This document shows positions 23,219 through 29,826 of a stretch of 30,887 nucleotides of DNA, one piece after another; positions within the stretch are counted from its first letter, which is position 1, and each line of letters begins with the position of its first letter. The notes under the pieces were generated by a model. That model was not told where the DNA came from. It searched no databases and worked only from the letters and a program-made list of their open reading frames with translations. The position numbers were made by a program, and so were the translations under genes. Source of the stretch: an uncultured Bdellovibrionales bacterium (GTDB lineage: Bacteria; Bdellovibrionota; FAC87; UBA2466); contig CALCZU010000093.1 in the NCBI GenBank assembly GCA_937903155.1, forward strand, positions 1 to 30,887. The letters are read 5' to 3'.

Positions 23219-23254
23219 ATTGCTTCCTTTTTCCTCTAGGGAAAGGGAAGCAAT
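23219..23254 (+). promoter_or_regulatory. 16-bp hairpin sequestering the ribosome-binding site of the gene at 23256
   Basis: Left arm 23219-23234 pairs with right arm 23239-23254 around the loop TCTA; 14 Watson-Crick and two G-T pairs, no bulges. The right arm contains the whole Shine-Dalgarno tract (GGGAAAGGGAAG, 23239-23250), and the ATG begins 2 nt after the stem. A hairpin this long over the binding site should strongly limit translation unless it is opened. No T-run follows, so a terminator role is unlikely. Regulation by an RNA, ribosome movement on the upstream small ORF, or temperature is inference. Confidence 0.75.
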
Positions 23255-23255
23255 T

Positions 23256-23897
23256 ATGAAATACAAATCGATTTGGGTTTTGTGGATTCTTTTTTTCACT
23301 AGCCATTTGAGTTTTGCGAGCGACAATTCGCCCGCATACTTCGCAGAAATTTATGGCTATCGAAGTGCTTTAAATACGGCTGCAATGTCACATACCTTTG
23401 CAAGTTTCTATAAAGTCGAGTCCGACGGAAAAATCACTCGAGCCGATATTGGGTGGATTCCGCAGGATGCATATATGCACGGCTGGCGAGACCTCAAGAT
23501 GCCAGCGTTTGGCGATTATCCCGGACAGAACCTCTCCCTAGAAGACACGCTCTCGCGCGCTTCGGTGGCCCGTCCCGCTCGCACGGTGACTCGATTCGGG
23601 CCCTATGATTCCACAGAAACATTGTTCCTCAAGGCGGAAGAACAGATTGCTCGACTGAGATCAGGTAGCATCACTTACCGCGGTCTCGATATGAACACTC
23701 GTCCTTATTCCGTGAATTGCGTGCATGCCGTTACGAGTATGGTTGGGGAATTTCTCACAGGCCTCAGACGTGGCCCTGCGGCTTCAGCAGGCGTTGCAGA
23801 GTTTTTCTACCAGACGAGAATGTTAAAAAGTCTCAACGTAAATTCGCAAGCTTATCAAGTGCTTCACAGTTCTCGACCGTCGCGAATTATCCACTAA
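23256..23897 (+). CDS. Second member of the secreted Cys/His family (paralogue of the 240-890 gene)
   Basis: A 213-residue protein started at ATG 23256, which follows a strong GGGAAAGGGAAG tract and gives a proper signal peptide (hydrophobic about residues 6-20, cleavage after FA-S). It shares with the protein at 240-890: SHTFASF (His46), WIP (67-69), NLSLE, FGPY and VNCVHAV (Cys155, His157). The His and the NCxH motif are about 109 residues apart, near the 101 in the other copy. This order resembles permuted NlpC/P60-type (LRAT/YiiX) enzymes; inference only. The C-terminal about 45 residues differ from the paralogue. The gene lies between ispF and cysS on the same strand. Its translation is probably controlled by the hairpin that covers its ribosome-binding site. 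Confidence 0.78.
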   Translation: MKYKSIWVLWILFFTSHLSFASDNSPAYFAEIYGYRSALNTAAMSHTFASFYKVESDGKITRADIGWIPQDAYMHGWRDLKMPAFGDYPGQNLSLEDTLSRASVARPARTVTRFGPYDSTETLFLKAEEQIARLRSGSITYRGLDMNTRPYSVNCVHAVTSMVGEFLTGLRRGPAASAGVAEFFYQTRMLKSLNVNSQAYQVLHSSRPSRIIH

Positions 23898-23941
23898 GTG
23901 GGCAATTGCGGGTAAGCGGATGGCCATGTTAAGGTCGCTTC

Positions 23942-25417
23942 ATGGCCATTCAAGTGACTAATAGTCTGACAAAGAAAAAAGAAGTCTTTACTCCCCTAGT
24001 TCCCAATCAAGTCAAAATGTATGTCTGCGGACCTACGGTTTATAACCTCATCCACATTGGAAATGCCCGCGTAAACGTTTTTTACGAGGTAGTTGAAAGA
24101 TTTTTGAAATACTCTGGATATCAAGTGACGCGAGTGATGAATTTTACCGACGTCGATGACAAAATCTTAAACCGAGCACGAGAAGAAAAATGCAGTTCGC
24201 TTGAAGTTAGCGAAAAATACATCGCAGGTTTTTTAGAGGACATGAAAAGCCTAGGCGTCCCTCCCCCAACCGTCGCTCCGAAAGTGACGGACCACATCGC
24301 AGAGATTATCCAGATCATTTCAAAACTCATCGAAAATGGTTTGGCTTATGTCGCGCCCGATGGAGAAGTTTTTTATTCTGTTCGAAAATTTTCGGAGTAC
24401 GGAAAACTCTCCGGTAAAAAAATTGACGATCTTTTATCGGGAGCGCGCGTTGCAACCGATGAAAAGAAGCAAGACCCATTAGATTTTTCTCTCTGGAAAC
24501 CCCAAAAACCCAATGAAGATATGGGATGGGACAGTCCGTGGAGTAAGGGACGACCTGGATGGCATATCGAGTGCTCAGCCATGGCTATCAAATACCTCGG
24601 CGAGACCTTCGATTTACACGGGGGCGGAATGGATCTCATTCACCCGCATCACGAAAATGAAGTCGCGCAGTCTGAGGGTGCAACGCACAAACCTTACGTA
24701 AAATATTGGTTGCACTCCAATATGCTGACGTTTAACGCCGAGAAAATGTCGAAGAGCCTCGGCAATATCATGCTTGTTCGAGATTTCGTAAAAAAATACT
24801 CGGCCGAAACACTAAGATTTTTTCTTCTCTCTGCACACTACCGTTCGACTTTGGATTTCTCCGAAAAACAAATCAAAGACACCCAAACCGCACTTCATCG
24901 CGTTTATTCGACATTAAAAAAGTGCGAGAGTGCCGCTGCGCTTGAGGCCCGAAAACAGTTGCCTGAATCTGAAGAAGAAAAAGCACTCACGGCTTTTGGA
25001 AATACATTTCAATCCTCATGGAAAGAAATGATGGAAGATGACTTTAACACCGCGAGAGTCTTCGGCCTCGTCTTCGAATACATCCGAATGCTGAATGCGT
25101 ATTTAGATAAAAAAGGATTTCAATCCACTCCACAAACAAAAATCATCGCAAATCAGTTTTTGAAAGAGATGAAAACACTCTCGTCTGTGATTAACGTTTT
25201 TTGGGAAGATCCTTCACAGTATCTTCTCACTTTAAAAACTCTCATTTTAAAGGAACGCGGGTTAGAAGAAGGCGACATCTTAGCCGCGATTGTGAAACGA
25301 ACCGACGCCCGTCAGAAAAAAGACTTCCTCACCTCCGACAAAATCCGAGATGAACTTCTGGCCCAGGGGGTTGTATTGAAAGATCTTGGGACTCACACCG
25401 ATTGGGATGTGATCTAA
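23942..25417 (+). CDS. cysS: Cysteinyl-tRNA synthetase
   Basis: Class I aminoacyl-tRNA synthetase; 491 residues, slightly longer than the usual 460-480. Class I signature HIGNAR (HIGH motif) near residue 38, zinc Cys in YVCGPTVYN, zinc ligands in the FDLHGGGMDLIHPHHENE block, and KMSKSLGN (KMSKS loop). The C-terminus is typical (RQKKDFLTSDKIRDELLAQGV, then GTHTDW). The ATG at 23942 has AAGG about 8 nt upstream. It sits 44 bp after the secreted unknown and 17 bp from the convergent VapC gene. Confidence 0.97.
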   Translation: MAIQVTNSLTKKKEVFTPLVPNQVKMYVCGPTVYNLIHIGNARVNVFYEVVERFLKYSGYQVTRVMNFTDVDDKILNRAREEKCSSLEVSEKYIAGFLEDMKSLGVPPPTVAPKVTDHIAEIIQIISKLIENGLAYVAPDGEVFYSVRKFSEYGKLSGKKIDDLLSGARVATDEKKQDPLDFSLWKPQKPNEDMGWDSPWSKGRPGWHIECSAMAIKYLGETFDLHGGGMDLIHPHHENEVAQSEGATHKPYVKYWLHSNMLTFNAEKMSKSLGNIMLVRDFVKKYSAETLRFFLLSAHYRSTLDFSEKQIKDTQTALHRVYSTLKKCESAAALEARKQLPESEEEKALTAFGNTFQSSWKEMMEDDFNTARVFGLVFEYIRMLNAYLDKKGFQSTPQTKIIANQFLKEMKTLSSVINVFWEDPSQYLLTLKTLILKERGLEEGDILAAIVKRTDARQKKDFLTSDKIRDELLAQGVVLKDLGTHTDWDVI

Positions 25418-25434
25418 GAAATCCAACTCAATTT

Positions 25435-25821
25435 TTATTTAACGATCTTGAGCGACGTAACTTTCGCAATTAAATCGTAATCTCGATCTCGATGCTTAAT
25501 GGGAAGCTTATTTTTAATTGCAATAGCGGCAATCAGGCAATCGGTAGAAGAACGGATCTTGACACCCTTCTCTCGACAAGCGGAGTAAATGTCGGATGCC
25601 GCAATGTACAGGTCGGTCGAAACAGATTTTTCCACACAAAAAAAAGCCAATAATCTCTCCTTAAAAATTTCCTTTTGTCGGGATGACGAAATCCCTTGAA
25701 GTAATTCCTGGATTACCGGCGGACAAACAACAACCTCTAGCCACTCTTCTTTCTGTAGCACCGTTGAGGAATCTTTCCTCAACCACTCGATCCAAAGTGA
25801 TGTGTCTGCTAGATAAAGCAT
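25435..25821 (-). CDS. vapC: VapC-type PIN-domain ribonuclease toxin
   Basis: A 128-residue PIN-domain protein with the full acidic site: Asp6 in LADTSLWIEWLR, Glu39 in VIQELLQG, Asp94 in SSTDCLIAAIA, and Asp112/Asp114 in HRDRDYDLIA. VapC toxins cleave tRNA or rRNA when freed from the antitoxin. The gene starts immediately after the antitoxin stop codon, the usual VapBC arrangement, so the toxin is coupled to and kept in check by VapB. Nothing suggests inactivation. The RNA target cannot be read from the sequence. It faces cysS tail to tail, 17 bp apart. Confidence 0.92.
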   Translation of the reverse strand: MLYLADTSLWIEWLRKDSSTVLQKEEWLEVVVCPPVIQELLQGISSSRQKEIFKERLLAFFCVEKSVSTDLYIAASDIYSACREKGVKIRSSTDCLIAAIAIKNKLPIKHRDRDYDLIAKVTSLKIVK

Positions 25822-26046
25822 CTACTTTCTCTTTTTCGCTTTGGAACGCGGGTGGTCTTCTCTCATCGTTGAAAGGTCGCCGTTCCAAATACCGCTTCCG
25901 GCAAAATCCGACATTCCTCTCATTAAAGCCATCTGGATTGCCTCTTGGAGCGCCTTTTGAACAGCCCCCGAATAAGTCTTTTCTCCCAATATCAAGGTCG
26001 CTCTTTTTAGCAATTCTTCATCAAGCACAAGATTTGTACGTTTCAT
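25822..26046 (-). CDS. vapB: VapB-type antitoxin
   Basis: A 74-residue protein when started at ATG 26046. The N-terminal region (MKRTNLVLDEELLKRATLI, then TYSGAVQKALQEAI) is a typical VapB DNA-binding segment of ribbon-helix-helix type. The C-terminal part (SDFAGSGIWNGDL) is a short toxin-binding tail ending in basic residues. The frame stays open 54 nt further upstream, but those residues do not fit the family. There is no ribosome-binding site before this ATG, and a -10-like TACTAT lies 4 nt upstream, so the transcript may be leaderless. The pair probably represses its own promoter, as VapBC pairs usually do. Directly abuts vapC. Confidence 0.9.
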   Translation of the reverse strand: MKRTNLVLDEELLKRATLILGEKTYSGAVQKALQEAIQMALMRGMSDFAGSGIWNGDLSTMREDHPRSKAKKRK

Positions 26047-26050
26047 GTGT

Positions 26051-26056
26051 ATAGTA
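26051..26056 (-). promoter_or_regulatory. Candidate -10 box of vapBC (possible leaderless start)
   Basis: TACTAT on the minus strand ends 4 nt before the vapB ATG, which would place transcription start at or next to the start codon. TTGATC lies about 19 bp upstream as a weak -35. No Shine-Dalgarno tract is present. Confidence 0.35.
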
Positions 26057-26146
26057 TGCGCTATTGAGAGTTTCTGATCAACACCTGACGTGAAGGCCAC
26101 TCAAACGGGAATATGAACTGGAAAACCACATGATATCAAATACCTA

Positions 26147-26164
26147 CGCAATACTTGTAGTGCG
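26147..26164. promoter_or_regulatory. Imperfect 18-bp palindrome, possible operator
   Basis: CGCAATAC (26147-26154), TT, GTAGTGCG (26157-26164); 7 of 8 positions are symmetric. It overlaps TTGTAG (26155-26160), a weak -35 for TATAGT (26176-26181), which would drive the frameshifted gene at 26194. It lies about 100 bp upstream of vapB. The remainder of 26047-26193 shows no gene. Confidence 0.35.
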
Positions 26165-26193
26165 AAAAACTGTTTTATAGTAAACAACGCCCC

Positions 26194-26603
26194 ATGCCGG
26201 CATTTTTTTCCAACACTTTCAAACTGATATTTCTAATCGGTTTTTTAGTTCCGAACCTATCAATTTCTACAAGAATTCCTATTTAGATCCAGGTGAACTT
26301 AGTCCGTACAAAAGCGAAGGATGGGTGAGTCGCTTCCTCGAAGCATTCACACGTGGACGACGATACAATATTCTCGATCAGATTGCGGATTCGGACCATC
26401 GGTACGATTTTCTGTCCGACCCCAAAATAGGGACGTACGCTATCGTTGCAAAAAATCCTCAGGGCAAAACAAGGGTTCCTAACCGTCATCTCTCCGAAGG
26501 AATTGGCTACCTCGAAGATCACGTCTTACCAAATCAAAGCTGCGCCCATTCGTTTTTTCGCAAACTCTTGCGAGGCGGCGAATCACTTAGTGCCGGCGAC
26601 TGA
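26194..26603 (+). pseudogene. Secreted protein gene interrupted by a -1 frame break at a TTTTTTA heptamer
   Basis: ATG 26194 begins a good signal peptide (MPAFFSNTFKLIFLIGFLV) but its frame ends at TAG 26284. The -1 frame is open through the same place and runs to TGA 26601-26603, giving about 115 coherent residues (SSEPINFYKNSYLDPGE, then GEGWVSRFLEAF-type helices, IGTYAIVAKNPQG, CAHSFFRKLL). The frames would join at T TTT TTA (26241-26247), which is in the right register for programmed -1 slippage; loss of one T from a T7 run explains it equally well. I see no strong downstream stem or pseudoknot, so a pseudogene or a sequencing error is more likely than true recoding. The late SCAHSF recalls the NCxHAV motif of the two paralogues, but the link is weak. 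The tail overlaps the convergent desaturase by 21 bp. Confidence 0.6.
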
Positions 26604-27674
26604 AATACCGCTGAGGAGTTGAGCACGCTCTTCTGCAGTCGAAGAAGTGGTGCCAGTGTTTCTCCAGAGAGAAACAAGAGAAGAGATTAAAGTAGGTTCG
26701 TTCGAAAGATGATAACGGCTTTCTTTAGGAATTGCTTTGCAAATTCTTGCGTGTGCTTCAGGGAGCGAATGGTACGGAAGCCCTGGGAATAGATGGTGGA
26801 GCGCATGGAAGCGCAATCCTACTGGTGCCACAAGTGTATTCACGACTGCCGAGAATCCTTTACCCGTGAGATTCACTGAATCTAAATATTGAGCTTCGAG
26901 ACTAATCGGTTCCAACGTTTCATTTACAAATCTGTGCGCTGCCAATGTTCTCAACGCATTAACGATATGAACCGTACACATCAGACCGAAAAAGCAGAAA
27001 AAATTTGCGAGTGGGATGTAGCCGATGGCGACGCTCGATAAAATTGCAATCCAAAATACGGCGGTGGCAGTTTCTTGCCAGTACCAATCCATTTTTTCGG
27101 AAGCGGTTGGAGGAGAACCGATAAAATCTGTTTCAATCACTAAAGACGATCCGTGCTCAACGACCCATTTCCGCAATGCAGGAATCGCAAACGAAGGCAG
27201 CGTCAGTAAAACAAATCGGAACAGAAGAAGAACCGGAGCGATAAAAGAAAAGAAAAGATATTTAAAAATTTCAAACCGCGAGTTTCCACCGAAAGCAATA
27301 TACTCTCCATCTAATGCCGTTCCATAAGTTTGCGGGCGATGATGCGCATAATGAGATTGATAGTAAAGAAACGAAGGCATACCTAATGGAACGCCACAGA
27401 TCAAATTCCAAATAAAAGTGAAGTAAGGCATCTGACGGCGAGCGTGTGCAATTTCGTGAATAAAAATGACGGCGCGATAAAGCGTAAACGAACTGACAGT
27501 GAGAAGCGCTGCGAAAAGGAGCGGCGAAGTACCCCAATATTTTTGGGAAAGATAAAAAGAAAAATATCCTACGGCGAGATTTGCCAAAAAATCGACCCAG
27601 TAGATCACAGGATTGACGCGAAACAGCCCTTTCAATTCCGCTCGCATTTCTGAAATGTTCATGGGTAAACTCAT
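26583..27674 (-). CDS. Membrane fatty-acid desaturase
   Basis: A 363-residue integral membrane di-iron desaturase. The three His boxes are present (numbering from ATG 27674): HEIAH at 73-77, HYAHH at 108-112 and HALHH at 290-294; an extra AAHRF lies near 246-250. Hydrophobic segments surround them (about 30-70, 80-105, 135-170, 205-240). It probably introduces a double bond into membrane acyl chains or a related lipid; position and substrate cannot be told. GTG 27683 and ATG 27674 are possible starts, neither with a good ribosome-binding site; I prefer the ATG. It overlaps the frameshifted gene by 21 bp at its 3' end and is divergent from the GT87 gene. Confidence 0.92.
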   Translation of the reverse strand: MSLPMNISEMRAELKGLFRVNPVIYWVDFLANLAVGYFSFYLSQKYWGTSPLLFAALLTVSSFTLYRAVIFIHEIAHARRQMPYFTFIWNLICGVPLGMPSFLYYQSHYAHHRPQTYGTALDGEYIAFGGNSRFEIFKYLFFSFIAPVLLLFRFVLLTLPSFAIPALRKWVVEHGSSLVIETDFIGSPPTASEKMDWYWQETATAVFWIAILSSVAIGYIPLANFFCFFGLMCTVHIVNALRTLAAHRFVNETLEPISLEAQYLDSVNLTGKGFSAVVNTLVAPVGLRFHALHHLFPGLPYHSLPEAHARICKAIPKESRYHLSNEPTLISSLVSLWRNTGTTSSTAEERAQLLSGISVAGTK

Positions 27675-27733
27675 TTTTGACACACTAGACTAAATCGACG
27701 TTTCCAGGCAATATTTTCTTTTTTAATCAAATA

Positions 27734-27776
27734 ATTAGGTACTTACGTGAACTCCTAAGTCTTTCGATTGACTTAG
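27734..27776. promoter_or_regulatory. Palindromic elements in the desaturase/GT87 divergent gap
   Basis: The 129-bp gap holds ATTAGGTACTTA (27734-27745), close to the ATTAAGTACTTA at 29753-29764, and an inverted repeat CTAAGTC (27755-27761) / GACTTAG (27770-27776). TTGACT (27768-27773) could be a -35 for the rightward gene. Its -10 would fall near 27791 and transcription would start close to the ATG at 27804. These are candidate operator and promoter sites only. Confidence 0.3.
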
Positions 27777-27803
27777 AGACTACCACACCTTAATCCAAAT
27801 AAA

Positions 27804-29036
27804 ATGCTCAAAAAATCAAAACTGTTCCTGCTTTTCGTACTGCTCATACCCTGTTGGGGAATCGCCCTGAGAGCGGGAATAGATTACTCAGTTTACTACA
27901 AAGTATCCGAATGGGTAAACCGCGGAAAGTTAATCGGTCTCTACAAGGACAGTTTCCAAATTGGCGGCTTCTACTATGGCCCCCTTTCGCTCGTCCTTCT
28001 AAAACCCTTGGCGCTTTTCTCATTTGATGCGGGGCACTGGGTGTTTTTATTCTGTCAGACATTGGCTTACGTTTGTTTTTGGTTTTTCTTGATGAAACTT
28101 TTTCCGGAGAGAAACGCTTCTCCTTCTGATTCAATTTTTCAAAGAAAGCATCTGGCTTGGCTCTTGGTTTGGGCGGTCGCGATTAAACCGATTCACTCAA
28201 GCTTTCAGTGCTATAACATCCAGCTTTTTTATGCCGCCGCTTTTATTTTGGCGGAGTTTCTGACCCAATCGAAAAAATCGAGCTTTCAGTTTTTAGGAGG
28301 GGTTTTAATCTCGCTCATCGCTTCGATTAAATTTTTTCCAGGGTTTATTGTTCTCTTGTATTGGATCATCAAATCCAATCGCGTGAGGTTAGGAACCATT
28401 GCGGGCGCTGCGCTCGCGGTTTTGATTCCGGTTTTGGCATTTGGTTGGGAAACGGGAATTGGACTGCACTTCGATCTGAAAGAAAGTCTCCATCTCTATC
28501 ACTCCACTTACCCTCTCAAAAATCAGATCTTTTTCTTATCGCTGCCCTCACTTTTAGCAACCTGGCTTTCGCCTTTTTTAGTTCTTTCACAGATCGAAGC
28601 GATCACACTCATCTTAAATCTTTCGCTCAGCCTTCTCTTCTTTGTGTTTGCTTGGAAGCAGCGAAACAATCTTGAAGCGCACTCTTATCTCTTCGCTTTG
28701 GGCCTAGCGTTGATGACGATCATCAACACTTCAACTCGAGTCGATTACTACGTGTTTTTTATCCCTGCCTTCTGTGTCTTGACGGAACTTTGGCAAGATT
28801 CTGGCGTTTCAAAACTGAAAGCCTCGACTTTGATTGCATTTGCGTTGATGTATCTCGTCAGCGAGTGGACGCTTCAAAGCAGTGAACTCAATCACAGACT
28901 CGAAGCTTATCGCGTTCCCGTCGTGGGAATGCTGATCTTACTCGCAAGCGTTTGGATTTTTTCATTCTTAAAACTTGGCAGCCACGAGAACGGAAGCGGC
29001 TGGGGAAAATCGAATCAGCTCGGCTTGAATCGTTAA
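27804..29036 (+). CDS. GT87-type (DUF2029) membrane glycosyltransferase
   Basis: A 410-residue protein with about 9-10 membrane helices. The first loop after helix 1 has the GT-C acidic motif (GIDYSVYYKVSEW, probable catalytic Asp27), followed by GGFYYGPLSLVLLKPLA, then NIQLFYAAAFILAE and SIKFFPGFIVLLYW. These stretches match polyprenyl-phosphate-mannose-dependent mannosyltransferases of GT87. The likely role is adding a sugar to a lipid or glycan on the outer face of the inner membrane; donor and acceptor are unknown. No ribosome-binding site precedes the ATG. The last 23 codons overlap, antisense, the end of the convergent outer-membrane protein gene, giving a polar tail (GSHENGSGWGKSNQ) unlike the rest. 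Confidence 0.82.
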   Translation: MLKKSKLFLLFVLLIPCWGIALRAGIDYSVYYKVSEWVNRGKLIGLYKDSFQIGGFYYGPLSLVLLKPLALFSFDAGHWVFLFCQTLAYVCFWFFLMKLFPERNASPSDSIFQRKHLAWLLVWAVAIKPIHSSFQCYNIQLFYAAAFILAEFLTQSKKSSFQFLGGVLISLIASIKFFPGFIVLLYWIIKSNRVRLGTIAGAALAVLIPVLAFGWETGIGLHFDLKESLHLYHSTYPLKNQIFFLSLPSLLATWLSPFLVLSQIEAITLILNLSLSLLFFVFAWKQRNNLEAHSYLFALGLALMTIINTSTRVDYYVFFIPAFCVLTELWQDSGVSKLKASTLIAFALMYLVSEWTLQSSELNHRLEAYRVPVVGMLILLASVWIFSFLKLGSHENGSGWGKSNQLGLNR

Positions 29037-29690
29037 GTTCGCAAGCATTTCAATTTCGAGACCTAAAAATAATCTCAGTGTCGACTCCCAAGCGGTATTC
29101 GACGACACGGCGTTTTCGATAGGCACGGTTCCATGTGCGAAAAGAAGCGATCCTCCTGCATAAGGTTTCACGCGCACATAATCTTTACTGGCATAAATCC
29201 CCAGTTCAAAATCATCGCCAGTGTAGCTTCCTTTGAAAGCGGAGACTCGGGTGTAACCCAAATACGCCGCACTACTAAACCAAGACTCACTCTCTTTATA
29301 AAAATTCCACTTTAAAATCCCGCCGATCGTTGCGAGGGAATCGATAATATCGGGAGAAAAAAAATTTAAAATGATTTCGGTACCGTTAAATAACCCCTTC
29401 GCGAGATAAAACCGAGGCGAAGGCGTCACGGACGGAATCGATCCGGTCAGATCCCCGTAAGTATTCAATTCATTTGTCGGAATAAATCCGACTTCTAGTC
29501 CCATTTTAATTCCGGGGAAGGGATCGTAGGTTTCAGTACTTCTCATTAACCGCGCGGCTCCCCCAAACCCCATTTTGGAAACCACTCCGTCGACTTCAGC
29601 GCGAGTAAGTGATTTCGGCAACGTCGCGGCACTCGCCGAGAGCGCGAGAAAAAATACGACGAGAGTCAAAAGTCGCTTGCTAAAATTCAT
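28968..29690 (-). CDS. Outer-membrane beta-barrel protein
   Basis: A 240-residue protein with a signal peptide (cleavage likely after SASA at about 21). The mature part has alternating strands (GIKMGLEVGFIP, SPRFYLAKGLF, GGILKWNFY, FSSAAYLGYTRVSAF, DFELGIYASKDYVRVKPYAGG, LRLFLGLEIEML, LTIQAELIRFS) and ends in a C-terminal Phe (LVAAKF), the usual barrel-assembly signal. That ending shows the stop codon is real even though the last 69 bp overlap the GT87 gene on the other strand. Function unknown; a structural or transport role in the outer membrane is inferred. Divergent from the Xer gene. Confidence 0.82.
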   Translation of the reverse strand: MNFSKRLLTLVVFFLALSASAATLPKSLTRAEVDGVVSKMGFGGAARLMRSTETYDPFPGIKMGLEVGFIPTNELNTYGDLTGSIPSVTPSPRFYLAKGLFNGTEIILNFFSPDIIDSLATIGGILKWNFYKESESWFSSAAYLGYTRVSAFKGSYTGDDFELGIYASKDYVRVKPYAGGSLLFAHGTVPIENAVSSNTAWESTLRLFLGLEIEMLANLTIQAELIRFSPAASVLVAAKF

Positions 29691-29753
29691 ATTCTTTTAG
29701 GCTACTGGATTTACCCGAAAAGGGAAATAGGGGCTCGCTGCTAATGCCACGCA

Positions 29754-29765
29754 TTAAGTACTTAA
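29754..29765. promoter_or_regulatory. Perfect 12-bp palindrome TTAAGTACTTAA
   Basis: A perfect palindrome in the 136-bp gap between the divergent outer-membrane protein and Xer genes. Its core resembles the site at 27734-27745 (11 of 12 positions in the overlapping 12-mer). It may be an operator for either gene. TATAAA further on (just before 29815) may be part of the Xer promoter, but no matching -35 is seen. Confidence 0.3.
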
Positions 29766-29826
29766 AAGCAAGGCCTTCCCCCAACAGTGTTGCCAAGTTC
29801 TGTCGTATAAACAATGATGGGTTCCG

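Noticed and set aside
29799..29820. TTGCCA and TATAAA as a promoter for the Xer gene
   Set aside because: The boxes are only about 10 bp apart, too close for a standard sigma-70 promoter.
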